Assembly (NCBI GenBank): GCA_965205365.1 | Contig: CBDBGT010000013.1 | Location: 310,001-374,000 of the forward strand | Length of the DNA stretch: 64,000 bases | Source of the DNA: JALZUR01 sp965205365 | GTDB lineage: Bacteria; Bdellovibrionota; Bdellovibrionia; Bdellovibrionales; UBA1609 | Direction: 5' to 3' | Shown here: one piece after another, positions 43,605 to 53,029 of the stretch | Position numbering within the stretch: the first letter of the stretch is position 1 | Layout: each line of letters starts with the position of its first letter | Made by a program: the position numbers and the translations under genes | The notes under the pieces: generated by a model | Database searches by the model: none | What the model saw: the letters and a program-made list of their open reading frames with translations, nothing else | What the model was told of the DNA's origin: nothing

Positions 43605-43871
43605 TGCTTATTAAGACCTAGAAAAAAAATGAGAACTTCTTTGTAAAAGCAATTTAGGAAAAAACCGAGTTCCAGCCTAACCTCCAATTTTCCACAAAGC
43701 TTTAGATTCACTTAATGCTCAAAGAATATGCAAAAAAACCTGTATGATTTAAATTTAGGCTAATAAAAAAATAACTTACTGCAATACTTATTGTGTTTCT
43801 TTCTTAATTTAACTATTGAGGGGCCATAGAGTCTATTTTTTATGCAACACTCTCAAGAAGGAGAAATCATC

Positions 43872-44103
43872 ATGCTAAAACTCATTACCTTAGCATATTC
43901 AATATTTTTATTAGGACTAAGTTTAAATGCTTCTGCTTTAGTAGCAGAAAGAAGCCCTGCTTTAATAGAAAATTGCAGACTCCTTCTAACAGATGCTGTT
44001 AAGTATAACAATATAACTGCTCTTGAGTACTTTTTAAACCCTGAGTTTAATTGCCAAAAAGTCTTTAACCTTAACACTTATCTTGACGTTGGTTTTACTA
44101 ATA
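43872..44103 (+). pseudogene. Ankyrin-repeat secreted protein, 5' part (cut by IS982)
   Basis: ATG 43872 with AAGGAG at 43858-43863 is preferred over the upstream ATG 43842. Signal peptide MLKLITLAYSIFLLGLSLNA. The product would be 77 residues of the original protein before the insertion. The frame reads ..VGFTN and the IS begins after base 44103. Removing the IS and one 5-bp target copy joins this part in frame to 45166-45710, giving one 258-residue protein. A short truncated product (ending NNLSSALHSL) could still be made. Confidence 0.85.
44099..44103. repeat. Target-site duplication, left copy (TAATA)
   Basis: TAATA directly precedes the left IS982 repeat at 44104 and is repeated at 45161-45165. 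Confidence 0.75.
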
Positions 44104-45160
44104 ACCTGAGTTCGGCGTTACATTCTTTATAAAATAAGTGTTTAAAGTTTTTGACGCCCCTTGCAATCCCAGAAAACAAAAAAAGCCATAAAATCCTTAG
44201 TTCAAACAAAAACGCCAATGACGGCAATTTTAAAAAGGAATTTTATGACTCAAGATAAGCTTACCACTGTTTTTTGCGCTGTCGATGATTTTTGTATGCA
44301 TTATGAAAATGTTTATAAAAAACAAGCCTTAGAAAATCGAAAGCCTTTTAGAGGTACGCCCTCAAATCTAGCAATAAGTGAAGTTATATCAATTTTAATT
44401 CTATTTCACCCATGTGGATTTAGAACCTTCAAGCAATTCTATCTACACTTGAGAGCTTATCACAAAGGGGACTTCCCTTATTTGGTAAGCTACACAAGAT
44501 TTGTAGAGCTTATCCCCTCAGCACTCATACCTCTTTGTTCTTTTTTAAAATCACGGTTTGTAAAGTCAACAGGAATCAATTTTATCGACTCTACACCTCT
44601 GAGAGTATGTAGAAATAAACGCATTAAAAGGAATAAAGTTTTCAAAGACATAGCTGCAGTTGGAAAGTCTACAATGGGTTGGTTTTTTGGATTTAAACTT
44701 CACATTGTCACCAATGAGTTTGGCCATTTGTTATCTGCACAGATTACAGCTGGCAATGTTGATGACAGAAAACCTGTTCCTAAGTTGGCAGAGGGTTTAT
44801 GGGGAAAGCTGTTTGCTGATAAAGGTTATATTTCAAAAAAGTTATTTAATGAGCTTTTTGAAAATGGGGTCAAACTGATCACTTCCGTCAGAAAAGGCAT
44901 GAAGAATAGGTTGATGGAAATGGAGGATAAAATTCTTTTACGAAAGCGCTCAGTTATTGAGACCATAAATGATCAGCTTAAAAATATTTCTCAAGTAGAG
45001 CACTCTAGACACCGTAGTCCTACAAACGCCATGGTTAATATAATTGCAGGGCTTGTAGCGTATACATTTCAAGAAAAAAAACCAAGAATCAACTGGAGCG
45101 CAGAAGAACAAAAATTGATAAACACCGCTCTGATAGTAGCTTAGATCGCCGAACTCAGGT
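44104..45160. mobile_element. Intact IS982-family insertion sequence
   Basis: 1057 bases. Both ends carry a perfect 14-bp inverted repeat, ACCTGAGTTCGGCG, flanked by the 5-bp direct repeat TAATA. One full-length transposase gene fills it. It sits inside an ankyrin-repeat gene, and the interrupted reading frame is restored exactly by removing the IS plus one target copy. The insertion therefore looks recent and precise. Confidence 0.93.
44245..45144 (+). CDS. IS982-family transposase
   Basis: DDE transposase, 299 residues from ATG 44245 (AAGGA upstream); an open frame from TTG 44161 is less likely. Motifs: SEVISILILFHPCGFRTFKQ, then FIDSTPLRVCRNKRIKR (first catalytic Asp), GKSTMGWFFGFKLHI, TAGNVDDRKPVPKLAEG, LFADKGYISKKLF (second Asp) and KILLRKRSVIETINDQLKNI (catalytic Glu), then VEHSRHRSP. 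Full length and apparently active. Two decayed relatives lie at 1-215 and 32988-35243. Confidence 0.95.
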   Translation: MTQDKLTTVFCAVDDFCMHYENVYKKQALENRKPFRGTPSNLAISEVISILILFHPCGFRTFKQFYLHLRAYHKGDFPYLVSYTRFVELIPSALIPLCSFLKSRFVKSTGINFIDSTPLRVCRNKRIKRNKVFKDIAAVGKSTMGWFFGFKLHIVTNEFGHLLSAQITAGNVDDRKPVPKLAEGLWGKLFADKGYISKKLFNELFENGVKLITSVRKGMKNRLMEMEDKILLRKRSVIETINDQLKNISQVEHSRHRSPTNAMVNIIAGLVAYTFQEKKPRINWSAEEQKLINTALIVA

Positions 45161-45165
45161 TAATA
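45161..45165. repeat. Target-site duplication, right copy (TAATA)
   Basis: TAATA directly follows the right IS982 repeat ending at 45160 and matches 44099-44103. Confidence 0.75.
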
Positions 45166-45710
45166 AAAAAGAAGAAATTAAAGGCAATATTTTTAAAAGA
45201 TTAGGTCTTGCCATTTTATCCGGGGGATTAAAGGAATACGCCGTGGTTCCACAAGTATTTATGAAGGGTGTAAACGCTGAACACTACAAATATACGGCTC
45301 TTACCCTGGCTGCAATAAACAATTATGCTCAAATTGTGGAAGCATTAGTTAATGCTGGGGCCAATATGGATATGCAAAATAAAAGCGGCAATACAGCTCT
45401 CATATTTGCCGCAAAAAAGAACCATCATGAAACTGTAGAAATATTAGTTAATGCTGGGGCTAATCTGGATATACAAAATAACAAAAAAAATACAGCCCTT
45501 ATTTTAGCAGTAAAAAAAAGGCATATTCAAATTGTAAAAATATTGCTTAGCGCTGGGGCTGATGTAAATATTGAAAACAAGGATAATGGCTGTACAGCTT
45601 TGAATTTTTACTCAAGCTATAAAATAAAAAAACTCTTGAAAAAAGCTGGAGCAAAAAGGAGTAAAGGTACTTGTTGGACAAATGGAAGGCTTGGAGCTGA
45701 TAGTAAATAA
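45166..45710 (+). pseudogene. Ankyrin-repeat secreted protein, 3' part (cut by IS982)
   Basis: After the IS the old frame resumes as KKEEIKGNIFKRLGLAILSG and then runs through three to four ankyrin repeats: YTALTLAAINNYAQIVEALV, NTALIFAAKKNHHETVEILV, NTALILAVKKRHIQIVKILL and CTALNFYSSYKIKKLL. Each ends in an NAGAN or SAGAD turn. A GTG at 45243 could start a separate ~155-residue ankyrin fragment, but there is no ribosome-binding site close to it. The original protein was probably a secreted ankyrin protein acting in protein-protein contacts. Confidence 0.8.
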
Positions 45711-45727
45711 TAAATATTTAAAATCAT

Positions 45728-45777
45728 AAATAACAACACAAGAGTCAGCTTATGGCTTTTTAAAAAGGTTGTTATTT
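45728..45777. other. Inverted repeat after the ankyrin gene
   Basis: AAATAACAAC (45728-45737) pairs perfectly with GTTGTTATTT (45768-45777). The 30-base loop contains a weaker inner stem. It lies just after the stop codon of the ankyrin gene, so it may aid termination or RNA stability. No long T tract follows. Confidence 0.4.
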
Positions 45778-45894
45778 AAAATATTAAAAATTGTAAAGAA
45801 AAACTTATCTCTTAAAAACTCCAATAAATATGATATAATAGCATTTGAGTCATTTCCTTGCTCACTTTAAAGAGCAAATGGTAGAATTTTATAT

Positions 45895-47268
45895 ATGTTA
45901 CATCCTTTTAATTTTCTACCTAAAGAGCAAATTATAACCAAAGACCTTTCTACTATTAAACACTATGCAAAAGACTGGAGTAAACAATTTCTAGTAAATG
46001 CGTCTGGCATTCTTTTCCCAAAAAACACAGAAGAGGTCAGTTTAATTATTAAGGCTTGTAATGAAAGCAACCTTAAGCTTGTCCCTAGCGGTGGAAGAAC
46101 CGGCCTAAGTGGTGGGGCTGTGGCGTTACACGGCGAATGGGTTTTGTCTTTAGAAAAAATGAACAAAATTATTGAAATCTCTCCCATTGATTCCTCAATT
46201 ACAGCACAAGCAGGAATGATCACAAAAACTCTTCAAGAAAAAGCTTTAGAAAACAACCTATATTTTCCAGTAGAGTTTTCTGCCACAGGATCAAGTCAGC
46301 TTGGTGGCAATGTTGCCACCAATGCTGGAGGAGTTCATGTGGTTAAATATGGAAACACTCGTCAATGGGTTAAAGGCCTTACTGTTGTTACTGGCACTGG
46401 TGAAATTTTAAAACTTAACCAAGGGCTTTTAAAAAATAATACAGGTTATGATTTTAGACACCTTTTCATAGGCTCTGAAGGCACCTTAGGAGTCATCACT
46501 GAGGTTGAAGTTAAGGTTTCTCAAAAACCCTTTGAAAAACAAGTTATCTTACTAGGAGTTAAGTCTTTAAATAAAATTCTAGACTGCTTTCTTTATTCAA
46601 AACAAAAATTACCCCTAATGGCTTTTGAAATGTTCACAAGCCTTGCTTTAAAAAAAGTTTTAACAGCTCATAAACTACCAAAGCCCTTAGAAACTGACTG
46701 CCCCTATTATGTCCTCATAGAAGTGGAGCTAAGTAAAAACTTTAGCACTCATGAGCTTACTCAAGCCTTAGAACACTATTTTCACCAAGAATGGGCCACA
46801 GACGGAACACTCAGCTCTAATTCAACCCAATATGAAAACCTTTGGAAGTACCGAGAACTTATTTCTGAATCTTTAGCGCCACTTACGCCCTATAAAAATG
46901 ACGTCTCTGTTAAAATATCTAAAATACCAGATTTTATTACAGCAATTTACAATACTGTTATGAAAGAACATGGTGATATTGAAGTTGTTATTTTTGGGCA
47001 CATTGGAGACGGCAACCTTCATATTAATGCTTTAAAAGCAAAAAACATGTCCATGGATGAGTTTATAAAAAAATGTGAGCTTGTAAATAAAAGTCTTTTC
47101 AATGAAATTCAAAAAATAGGTGGAAGCATCTCAGCTGAGCATGGTGTTGGACTTTTAAAAAAACCTTACCTTAAGTTTTCAAGGTCTTTAGAAGAAATTC
47201 GCCTTATGAAAGAGGTTAAAAAAGTTTTTGACCCTAATTATATTTTAAACCCAGGAAAGATTTTTTAA
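45895..47268 (+). CDS. FAD-linked oxidase (GlcD/D-2-hydroxyacid dehydrogenase type)
   Basis: 457 residues. The N-terminal PCMH-type FAD domain has VPSGGRTGLSGGAV, SSQLGGNVATNAGGVHVVKY, GTGEILKLNQGLLKNNTGYD and IGSEGTLGVITEV. The C-terminal FAD-oxidase domain has IFGHIGDGNLHINA and the end SAEHGVGLLKK..L. The pattern fits glycolate oxidase subunit GlcD, D-lactate dehydrogenase and D-2-hydroxyglutarate dehydrogenase; I cannot choose the substrate from sequence. No glcE/glcF partner is nearby. It stands alone, with no clear terminator. Confidence 0.88.
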   Translation: MLHPFNFLPKEQIITKDLSTIKHYAKDWSKQFLVNASGILFPKNTEEVSLIIKACNESNLKLVPSGGRTGLSGGAVALHGEWVLSLEKMNKIIEISPIDSSITAQAGMITKTLQEKALENNLYFPVEFSATGSSQLGGNVATNAGGVHVVKYGNTRQWVKGLTVVTGTGEILKLNQGLLKNNTGYDFRHLFIGSEGTLGVITEVEVKVSQKPFEKQVILLGVKSLNKILDCFLYSKQKLPLMAFEMFTSLALKKVLTAHKLPKPLETDCPYYVLIEVELSKNFSTHELTQALEHYFHQEWATDGTLSSNSTQYENLWKYRELISESLAPLTPYKNDVSVKISKIPDFITAIYNTVMKEHGDIEVVIFGHIGDGNLHINALKAKNMSMDEFIKKCELVNKSLFNEIQKIGGSISAEHGVGLLKKPYLKFSRSLEEIRLMKEVKKVFDPNYILNPGKIF

Positions 47269-47488
47269 ATTAAAAACGCCTACAAACAACATAAAAAAAA
47301 CCCTATAACTTTCCAAAAAAGCCTTTATCATTCCCAACCCTTTTTTTAAAGATCAGTTAAAACCACAGCCCAGCCTTAAAAAAGGTTTAAAGTGATTTTT
47401 TATTTTTCCACAATACTTAAGTCTTAAAAAAGTTTAGACTCAGGTTAGTTAGTTTTTTTAGACGTTTTTTGTCACACAAGAATCTCTC

Positions 47489-47896
47489 TTAAGCAAACTT
47501 GATTTCATTTTTGTTCCAAACAGTGACATCAATTTCATTACCTGTGGGATCTTTTACATACCAAGACTGTGAATTTGGGTAAACAATGGGGCTAGAGTAG
47601 AAGGTTTTTAAACTGTATTCCTTCATAGTGTTTTCCCATTCTTTTTTATCAGCCAACCTTAAGCCAAAATGATAAGTCTGATGAAACTCTCTACCTTCGT
47701 ATATTTTTCTATTAGGAAACTCAGTCAGTGCTAGCATAGAGTCACCACTTTTTACAATGGCCCACTTATTACCTTCTTTATCTATTCCCTCTTCTACACA
47801 TTCAAAATTAAAAACCTTATTGTACCAATCAAGGCTTTCTTTAAGGTTAGTCACTGTAAAATTCACATGATCTAATTGTGAAATTTGTTTTGTCAT
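47489..47896 (-). CDS. VOC-family (glyoxalase/dioxygenase-like) protein
   Basis: 135 residues: one VOC module of paired beta-alpha-beta-beta-beta units. The metal-type positions are QLDHVNFTVTNLKESLDWYN (His) and a distal EIDVTVW (Glu). Members include glyoxalase I, fosfomycin/bleomycin resistance proteins and dioxygenases; the substrate is unknown. It begins 11 bases after the SPFH gene on the same strand. Confidence 0.8.
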   Translation of the reverse strand: MTKQISQLDHVNFTVTNLKESLDWYNKVFNFECVEEGIDKEGNKWAIVKSGDSMLALTEFPNRKIYEGREFHQTYHFGLRLADKKEWENTMKEYSLKTFYSSPIVYPNSQSWYVKDPTGNEIDVTVWNKNEIKFA

Positions 47897-47907
47897 AATA
47901 CTAATAA

Positions 47908-48672
47908 CTACCTAGATTTTATATTAACAAAGGGCATGGAGTTTCCAAACATTTGTTTTGGAAGTTTACCATCCCACTTTTGAACAGCCTCATAATCAAC
48001 TAAGCCTTTATTTTGACTTAGAGCCTTAGAACGAATAGTCATACTCTGAGCTTCAGCTTTAGCCGCAATAATTTTTTGAGTAGCTTCTTCTTGAACTTTC
48101 ACAGTTCTATTCTTAGCTTCTTTAGCCTGCTCAACTGCAATAACTTTTAACTTTACCGCCTTTTCAAATTGATCATCAAAATCCATATTGTTTAGCTCAA
48201 TAGACATAAGTTCAATTCTCTTTTTACCTAGCTCAGATGTGAGCTTTAGAGAAACTTCATCTGTAACTTTTTGCCTTTCTTCAATTAACTGAACTGCTGT
48301 ATACTTTCCAGTAACTTCTTTAATATTTCCTTCTAAAACTTGTTTGACAAGAACTGCCACCCAATAAGGACCAACATCTTTATAAATATTATGAATCTCA
48401 TGGGCTATGGGTCTAATATTTACAGTATAGATGATCTCAACCACCTGGGCATCTTTAGAGTAGCAGCTTGAGCGCCCTTCAAATTTTACTTCCCTAACAC
48501 TAAGGACTTTCATTTTTGTGGTAATAGGGTTATAGAAATAAACCCCCTCTTCTAAAGGCCCTCCAACAACCTTACCAAATCTTGTTTTCACACCACGGTT
48601 ACCTGTATCTACAACCTTAAACCCACAGGATGTTAAAAAAAATGTTAATGTCACAATCAATACTAGCTTCAT
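47908..48672 (-). CDS. SPFH/prohibitin-family lipoprotein
   Basis: 254 residues. The lipobox FLTSC (Cys about residue 16) makes it a lipoprotein rather than a membrane-helix protein as in most prohibitins. The SPFH domain has GNRGVKTRFGKVVGGPLEEG, VYFYNPITTKMKVLSVRE and YTVNIRPIAHEIHNIYKDVG. A coiled-coil helix follows (VKLKVIAVEQAKEAKNRTVK, KIIAAKAEAQSMTIRSKAL). SPFH proteins scaffold membrane microdomains and regulate proteases. It lies 11 bases upstream of the VOC gene in transcription order. Confidence 0.85.
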   Translation of the reverse strand: MKLVLIVTLTFFLTSCGFKVVDTGNRGVKTRFGKVVGGPLEEGVYFYNPITTKMKVLSVREVKFEGRSSCYSKDAQVVEIIYTVNIRPIAHEIHNIYKDVGPYWVAVLVKQVLEGNIKEVTGKYTAVQLIEERQKVTDEVSLKLTSELGKKRIELMSIELNNMDFDDQFEKAVKLKVIAVEQAKEAKNRTVKVQEEATQKIIAAKAEAQSMTIRSKALSQNKGLVDYEAVQKWDGKLPKQMFGNSMPFVNIKSR

Positions 48673-48853
48673 AGTTCCTCCACTTTCAAAAACCTCATCT
48701 TACATAAATTACAACAATTGCAAAGGGCTTGCGCCCCATAAAACATAATTAAGGCTCTAAAACTGCCTTCATATAAAAAAACTCATTCCTATTTTGCTAA
48801 ATCTTACAGCTATTTTTATAAATGCCTAAAACCATTAAACTCAAAGCTTACCA

Positions 48854-50818
48854 TTACCAAATTTGCGCCCTGTGTTTTTTAGCTAAAAACATCCTATCCC
48901 CAGCTTTACAAGAAAACGCTTCTACAAATCCAGGCTGGTGTTTCACCTGCTCATTGACCCTTGCCTTAGGATGTGAGTGAGGATCTGTTTTAATTCTTAA
49001 TTTTTTAACCCCAGGAGTCATAACACCGCACCATGAGCGCCCATACTGTATAAAAAACTCTTTCTTCTTTTTAATATGACCTTTTCCCTTTGGAAAAGCT
49101 GCATTGTATGAAGCTGTTAAGCCAACAAGATCACCAATATTCTCCCCAAGTGTAAGTCTGCCATTGTGGCCTATTTTATTAAATTGAGCCACAAGCTTAT
49201 CCCCTCTTCTCCTAAATTCTTCTAAATCTTGTTTTGTCATCCATGATCTTAAGCGGCCTTTATGATCAAATTTAGAACCCTGGTCATCCACACCATGACC
49301 AAGCTCATGACCTATTACCATTCCAATTCCACCTAAGTTTATATGATCTTCTAAATTTTGATCATAAAAAGGATACTGTAAAATTCCAACAGGCATTACA
49401 AATTTATTTTCACTGGGAGAATAATAGGCATTTACTATTAACGGCCCCCACCCCCAGGTTTTATTGCTATTCTTTTTGCTAAAACTTTTTATAGCTTTTT
49501 TATTCTCCAAACTAGTTCTAAGTTTTTTATTTGCTATGTAGTTTTTAGAAGAATAGTCACCAGCAGGAACAAGATCCCATTCTTTTTTGTTATTTGGCTT
49601 AACCACCTGTAAAAAAGCTTTCTTTATTTTGTATTTAGCATTTTTCTTACCCTTAGGGCTTAACCATGTATTTTGAGTAAGGCTATCTTTTAAAGATTTT
49701 CTTATTTTACTAACCAATTTTAAAAATTTCTTTTTAGAGAATTTTCCAAATAATTTTGAATACAGCTCATAATCAAGCTCTTTCCTAAAAGAGCCTTTAA
49801 CATAGTTAGTGCACACTTCTTTAAGTTCAGGCCTTGTCTTTGGTCCTCCTAAAAATTTATTATTAAATGTAAACTTTTTCTTATAGTATTGAACATAACC
49901 ATGGTCCATTTCCTTAGATAAAGACTGGTACAAGTAAACTGATTTTAGCTGCTTAAGGCTATACTCAGATAAAGCTTTTTTCATAAAAGCATAGTTTTTA
50001 GGAGTCATGTTTCTAATTAAAGTTTTTTTAGGTATTTTCTTTAAAAAAAGCTCTAGCTTAAATTCTGGATATTTAGACAATAAATCTTGTCTAGAAATCT
50101 TACTCGGTGTTGTCCAAATAGTTCTCCACTCTTTTGGTGTGGGATAAGTTTGATCAAATTCTTTTTCAAAAAGAATCACTGAACCTGCCCTAACTAAAGG
50201 AGTGTCCACTCCAATCTCTTTAAAAAAACTTATTAAAAGTTTTTTATAGTTTTTCATTAACTTTTTATTTTTATAATAACTTCTCTCTGGCAACCCTCTT
50301 AGATCTTGTATGAAAAACAAATCATTTACTTTTGGATTTTGCTGATTCCTCCCATGGCCAAAATCTAAAAAAGCAAAATCACTTGTTCCAACCTTTGAAC
50401 CTAAAAACCTTTGAAACTCATTACGTGTCTTAATCTTTAAAACTTCACCAACAACACGCTTAACTTCGTCTTTTTCAGCCAATGCCCTTGCCTTCGTGTC
50501 CATACATGCTGAAAAAACATCACTAAGCTCAACTTCACCTTTTGTTTTCCTTTCTTGATCTAAAAGCCCTGCTAAATATTTTTTTTTGCTCTCTAACAAC
50601 CGCTCTGCAGAATCAGAAAAAGAAAATATATGAGAGGTTCTATCATCTCTTAATTTAAAAGACTCCCTAACCTTAGAGCAGGTGTATTTATAAAAATCAT
50701 CACAAGGATTAACCTCTTTATTTACAGGAAACTCTCTACGCTCAGGAATTTTACTTGATGGCACAACCCCAGCATTTGCAAATAAGGACACAAACATAAA
50801 AAACACCACTTGGTTCAT
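48854..50818 (-). CDS. Secreted M13-family (neprilysin/PepO-like) zinc metallopeptidase
   Basis: ATG 50818 with AAGGAGGG directly upstream; the open frame from 50857 is longer but lacks a good site. About 654 residues with a Sec signal peptide (MNQVVFFMFVSLFANA). M13 N-terminal signature NPCDDFYKYTCSK. The zinc site is VIGHELGHGVDDQGSKF and the third ligand GENIGDLVGL, the full M13 motif. The C-terminal substrate box NAYYSPSENKFVMPVGILQ is present. Likely degrades peptides outside or in the periplasm. Downstream of the prp operon on the same strand. Confidence 0.93.
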   Translation of the reverse strand: MNQVVFFMFVSLFANAGVVPSSKIPERREFPVNKEVNPCDDFYKYTCSKVRESFKLRDDRTSHIFSFSDSAERLLESKKKYLAGLLDQERKTKGEVELSDVFSACMDTKARALAEKDEVKRVVGEVLKIKTRNEFQRFLGSKVGTSDFAFLDFGHGRNQQNPKVNDLFFIQDLRGLPERSYYKNKKLMKNYKKLLISFFKEIGVDTPLVRAGSVILFEKEFDQTYPTPKEWRTIWTTPSKISRQDLLSKYPEFKLELFLKKIPKKTLIRNMTPKNYAFMKKALSEYSLKQLKSVYLYQSLSKEMDHGYVQYYKKKFTFNNKFLGGPKTRPELKEVCTNYVKGSFRKELDYELYSKLFGKFSKKKFLKLVSKIRKSLKDSLTQNTWLSPKGKKNAKYKIKKAFLQVVKPNNKKEWDLVPAGDYSSKNYIANKKLRTSLENKKAIKSFSKKNSNKTWGWGPLIVNAYYSPSENKFVMPVGILQYPFYDQNLEDHINLGGIGMVIGHELGHGVDDQGSKFDHKGRLRSWMTKQDLEEFRRRGDKLVAQFNKIGHNGRLTLGENIGDLVGLTASYNAAFPKGKGHIKKKKEFFIQYGRSWCGVMTPGVKKLRIKTDPHSHPKARVNEQVKHQPGFVEAFSCKAGDRMFLAKKHRAQIW

Positions 50819-50989
50819 AAAAACCCTCCTTTTTAATAAAAACACTGCCCCTAACAAGAGTCACTTGAAAAAAGTTTAGCGTAAAAAAACAACTTTAAAA
50901 AATCCTTCATTAATGAAACCCTTATGGCAAAGACTTTTTCATTTAACATAAATTTTAAAGCTTTAAAAAAAACCCCTTCTACAATAACC

Positions 50990-52105
50990 CTAAAGTGTTC
51001 TTTGAGCATGTCCCGTATACTCACTCAAAGGTCTAATGATTCTATTGCTCTTAGCCTGCTCCATAATATGTGCAGACCAGCCGGCAATTCTACTCATTAC
51101 AAAAATGGGAGTAAACATATCAATTTCAAAACCCATCATATAATACGCAGGTCCTGTAGGGAAATCTAAATTCGGGTAAATATTTTTCTTAGAAACCATA
51201 ACATTTTCTAAAACTTGAGAAATATCCATCCATTTAGAATCTCCCACAAAATCAGCCATTTTCTTAGCATATTTTTTCATTGTAGGAACCCTTGAGTCAC
51301 CGTTTTTATACACTCTGTGGCCAAAACCCATAATTTTACGCTTTTGAAACAGTGCTTCTTCCATCCACTCTTTAGCACCAGAAATTTCACCCACTTCTTT
51401 TAAAACATACATAACCTGTTCATTTGCACCACCATGTAATGGACCCTTAAGAGCACCAATTCCACCCACCACAGCAGAGTAAATATCTGATGTTGTTGAT
51501 GTTATAACACGTGCTGCAAAGGTTGATGCATTAAAAGAATGTTCAGCATATAAAACCAAAGACACATCAAAAGCTTTAACAACTTCTGGGGCGGGAACTT
51601 CACCAAAACACATTTTAAAAAAATTCTCAGACATAGAAAGTGTGGAATCTGGAGCTATGACATTTTTACCATGCTTAAGCCTATAAGATGCTGCAATCAT
51701 TGTTGGGATTTTTGCAAGAAGCATTGTTGCCTTATCTGTGTTTGTTTCAATAGAATCATCCCAAGTTCTTTTATCTTCAGAACCTAAAATACTCACACCG
51801 GTTCTTAAAATATCCATTGGATGAGCATTCATATTCATGGCCTTAAAAGCATTTAAAACTGCATCTGGTACTACTCTGTATGATTTTTCTTTCTCTGTAA
51901 AAATTTTTAACTCTTCTTTAGTTGGCAGCTCACCCTTCCAAAGTAAAAAAACCACATCTTCAAAAGCACATTTTTCAGCAAGCTCTTGGACAGGATATCC
52001 ACGATAAGTTAGCGAATTTGTCTCCGGCATAACCTTTGACACCTTAGTTGTATCAATGACAACCCCTTCTAGTCCTTTTTTCACATTCACTTTGTCTTCA
52101 GACAT
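50990..52105 (-). CDS. prpC: 2-Methylcitrate synthase/citrate synthase
   Basis: 371 residues. Condenses propionyl-CoA (and acetyl-CoA) with oxaloacetate. Citrate-synthase signature residues: YAEHSFNASTFAAR (His), GFGHRVYKNGDSR (second His) and NLDFPTGPAYYMMG (Asp). Position at the end of prpD-prpB-prpC favours a methylcitrate synthase role. It begins 24 bases after prpB. Confidence 0.92.
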   Translation of the reverse strand: MSEDKVNVKKGLEGVVIDTTKVSKVMPETNSLTYRGYPVQELAEKCAFEDVVFLLWKGELPTKEELKIFTEKEKSYRVVPDAVLNAFKAMNMNAHPMDILRTGVSILGSEDKRTWDDSIETNTDKATMLLAKIPTMIAASYRLKHGKNVIAPDSTLSMSENFFKMCFGEVPAPEVVKAFDVSLVLYAEHSFNASTFAARVITSTTSDIYSAVVGGIGALKGPLHGGANEQVMYVLKEVGEISGAKEWMEEALFQKRKIMGFGHRVYKNGDSRVPTMKKYAKKMADFVGDSKWMDISQVLENVMVSKKNIYPNLDFPTGPAYYMMGFEIDMFTPIFVMSRIAGWSAHIMEQAKSNRIIRPLSEYTGHAQRTL

Positions 52106-52129
52106 ACACTCTCTCCTTAGCCCTAATTA

Positions 52130-53029
52130 TTATTCTTTCAAAGAAAAATTAAAAATTTCTTTATCAAATTTACTATATTCTTCATATTCAACTAACTCAT
52201 ACAACCTTAATCTACCCTGCATTTTATCAAGTAAATGTGCTTGAGTTCCTTTTTCCTTAATTTCTCTTAAAGAATTTTCAACATGATACATAGCAAGCCT
52301 TAAGGTTGTAACAGGGTAAATGACCATATTGTAACCTAAGGCTGTAAGCTGTTCTTTGGATAAAATCTTTGATTTTCCAAATTCTGTCATATTAGCTAAA
52401 AGAGGAACACTAAGGGCTTTTCTAAATGCTTTAAAATCTGACTCCCCTTCCATGGCTTCTGGGAAAATCATATCAGCACCAGCTTTAACATAAGCTTTAG
52501 CCCTTAAAATAGCAGCCTCTAAACCCTCACTGGCTCTAGCATCTGTTCTCGCTATTAAAATGAAATTACGATCACGCTTTGCCTCTGATGCTGCCTTAAT
52601 TTTTTGACACATTTTTTCAATAGAAATTAAAAGCTTGTTGTCCAAATGACCACAACGCTTAAGATTCACTTGATCTTCAATATGACAACCTGAAACCCCT
52701 AAATCTTCTAACTCTTGAATGGTTCTAGCCACGTTCATGGACTCACCAAAACCTGTATCAATATCAATTATGGTTGGAAGATTTGTAACTCTTGAAATCT
52801 GACGACCTCTGTTAGAAACCTCAGTTAATGTTGTCATTCCAATATCTGGATAACCTAAATCATTTGATAAAACAGCCCCTGAAATATACACGCCATCAAA
52901 ACCAATGTCTTCAATGAGCTTAGCAACTAATGGAGAAAACGCCCCCGGATATCTTAAAAGCTTTCCAGAATCTAAATCTTCTCGCAATTTCTTTCTTTTT
53001 TCCCCATGGGACACCCTAGTGTTTAGCAT
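52130..53029 (-). CDS. prpB: 2-Methylisocitrate lyase
   Basis: 299 residues. Cleaves methylisocitrate to pyruvate and succinate. The lyase signature KRCGHLDNK carries the catalytic Cys. IDIDTGFGESMNVARTIQEL and IARTDARASEGLEAAI carry metal/substrate residues. It is shorter than isocitrate lyase AceA, which fits PrpB. Its ATG overlaps the stop of prpD (TAATG), so the genes are cotranslated. Confidence 0.93.
   Translation of the reverse strand: MLNTRVSHGEKRKKLREDLDSGKLLRYPGAFSPLVAKLIEDIGFDGVYISGAVLSNDLGYPDIGMTTLTEVSNRGRQISRVTNLPTIIDIDTGFGESMNVARTIQELEDLGVSGCHIEDQVNLKRCGHLDNKLLISIEKMCQKIKAASEAKRDRNFILIARTDARASEGLEAAILRAKAYVKAGADMIFPEAMEGESDFKAFRKALSVPLLANMTEFGKSKILSKEQLTALGYNMVIYPVTTLRLAMYHVENSLREIKEKGTQAHLLDKMQGRLRLYELVEYEEYSKFDKEIFNFSLKE

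Noticed and set aside
52130..53029. Isocitrate lyase (glyoxylate shunt)
   Set aside because: 299 residues with the methylisocitrate-lyase length and motifs, and placed between prpD and prpC; AceA is much longer.
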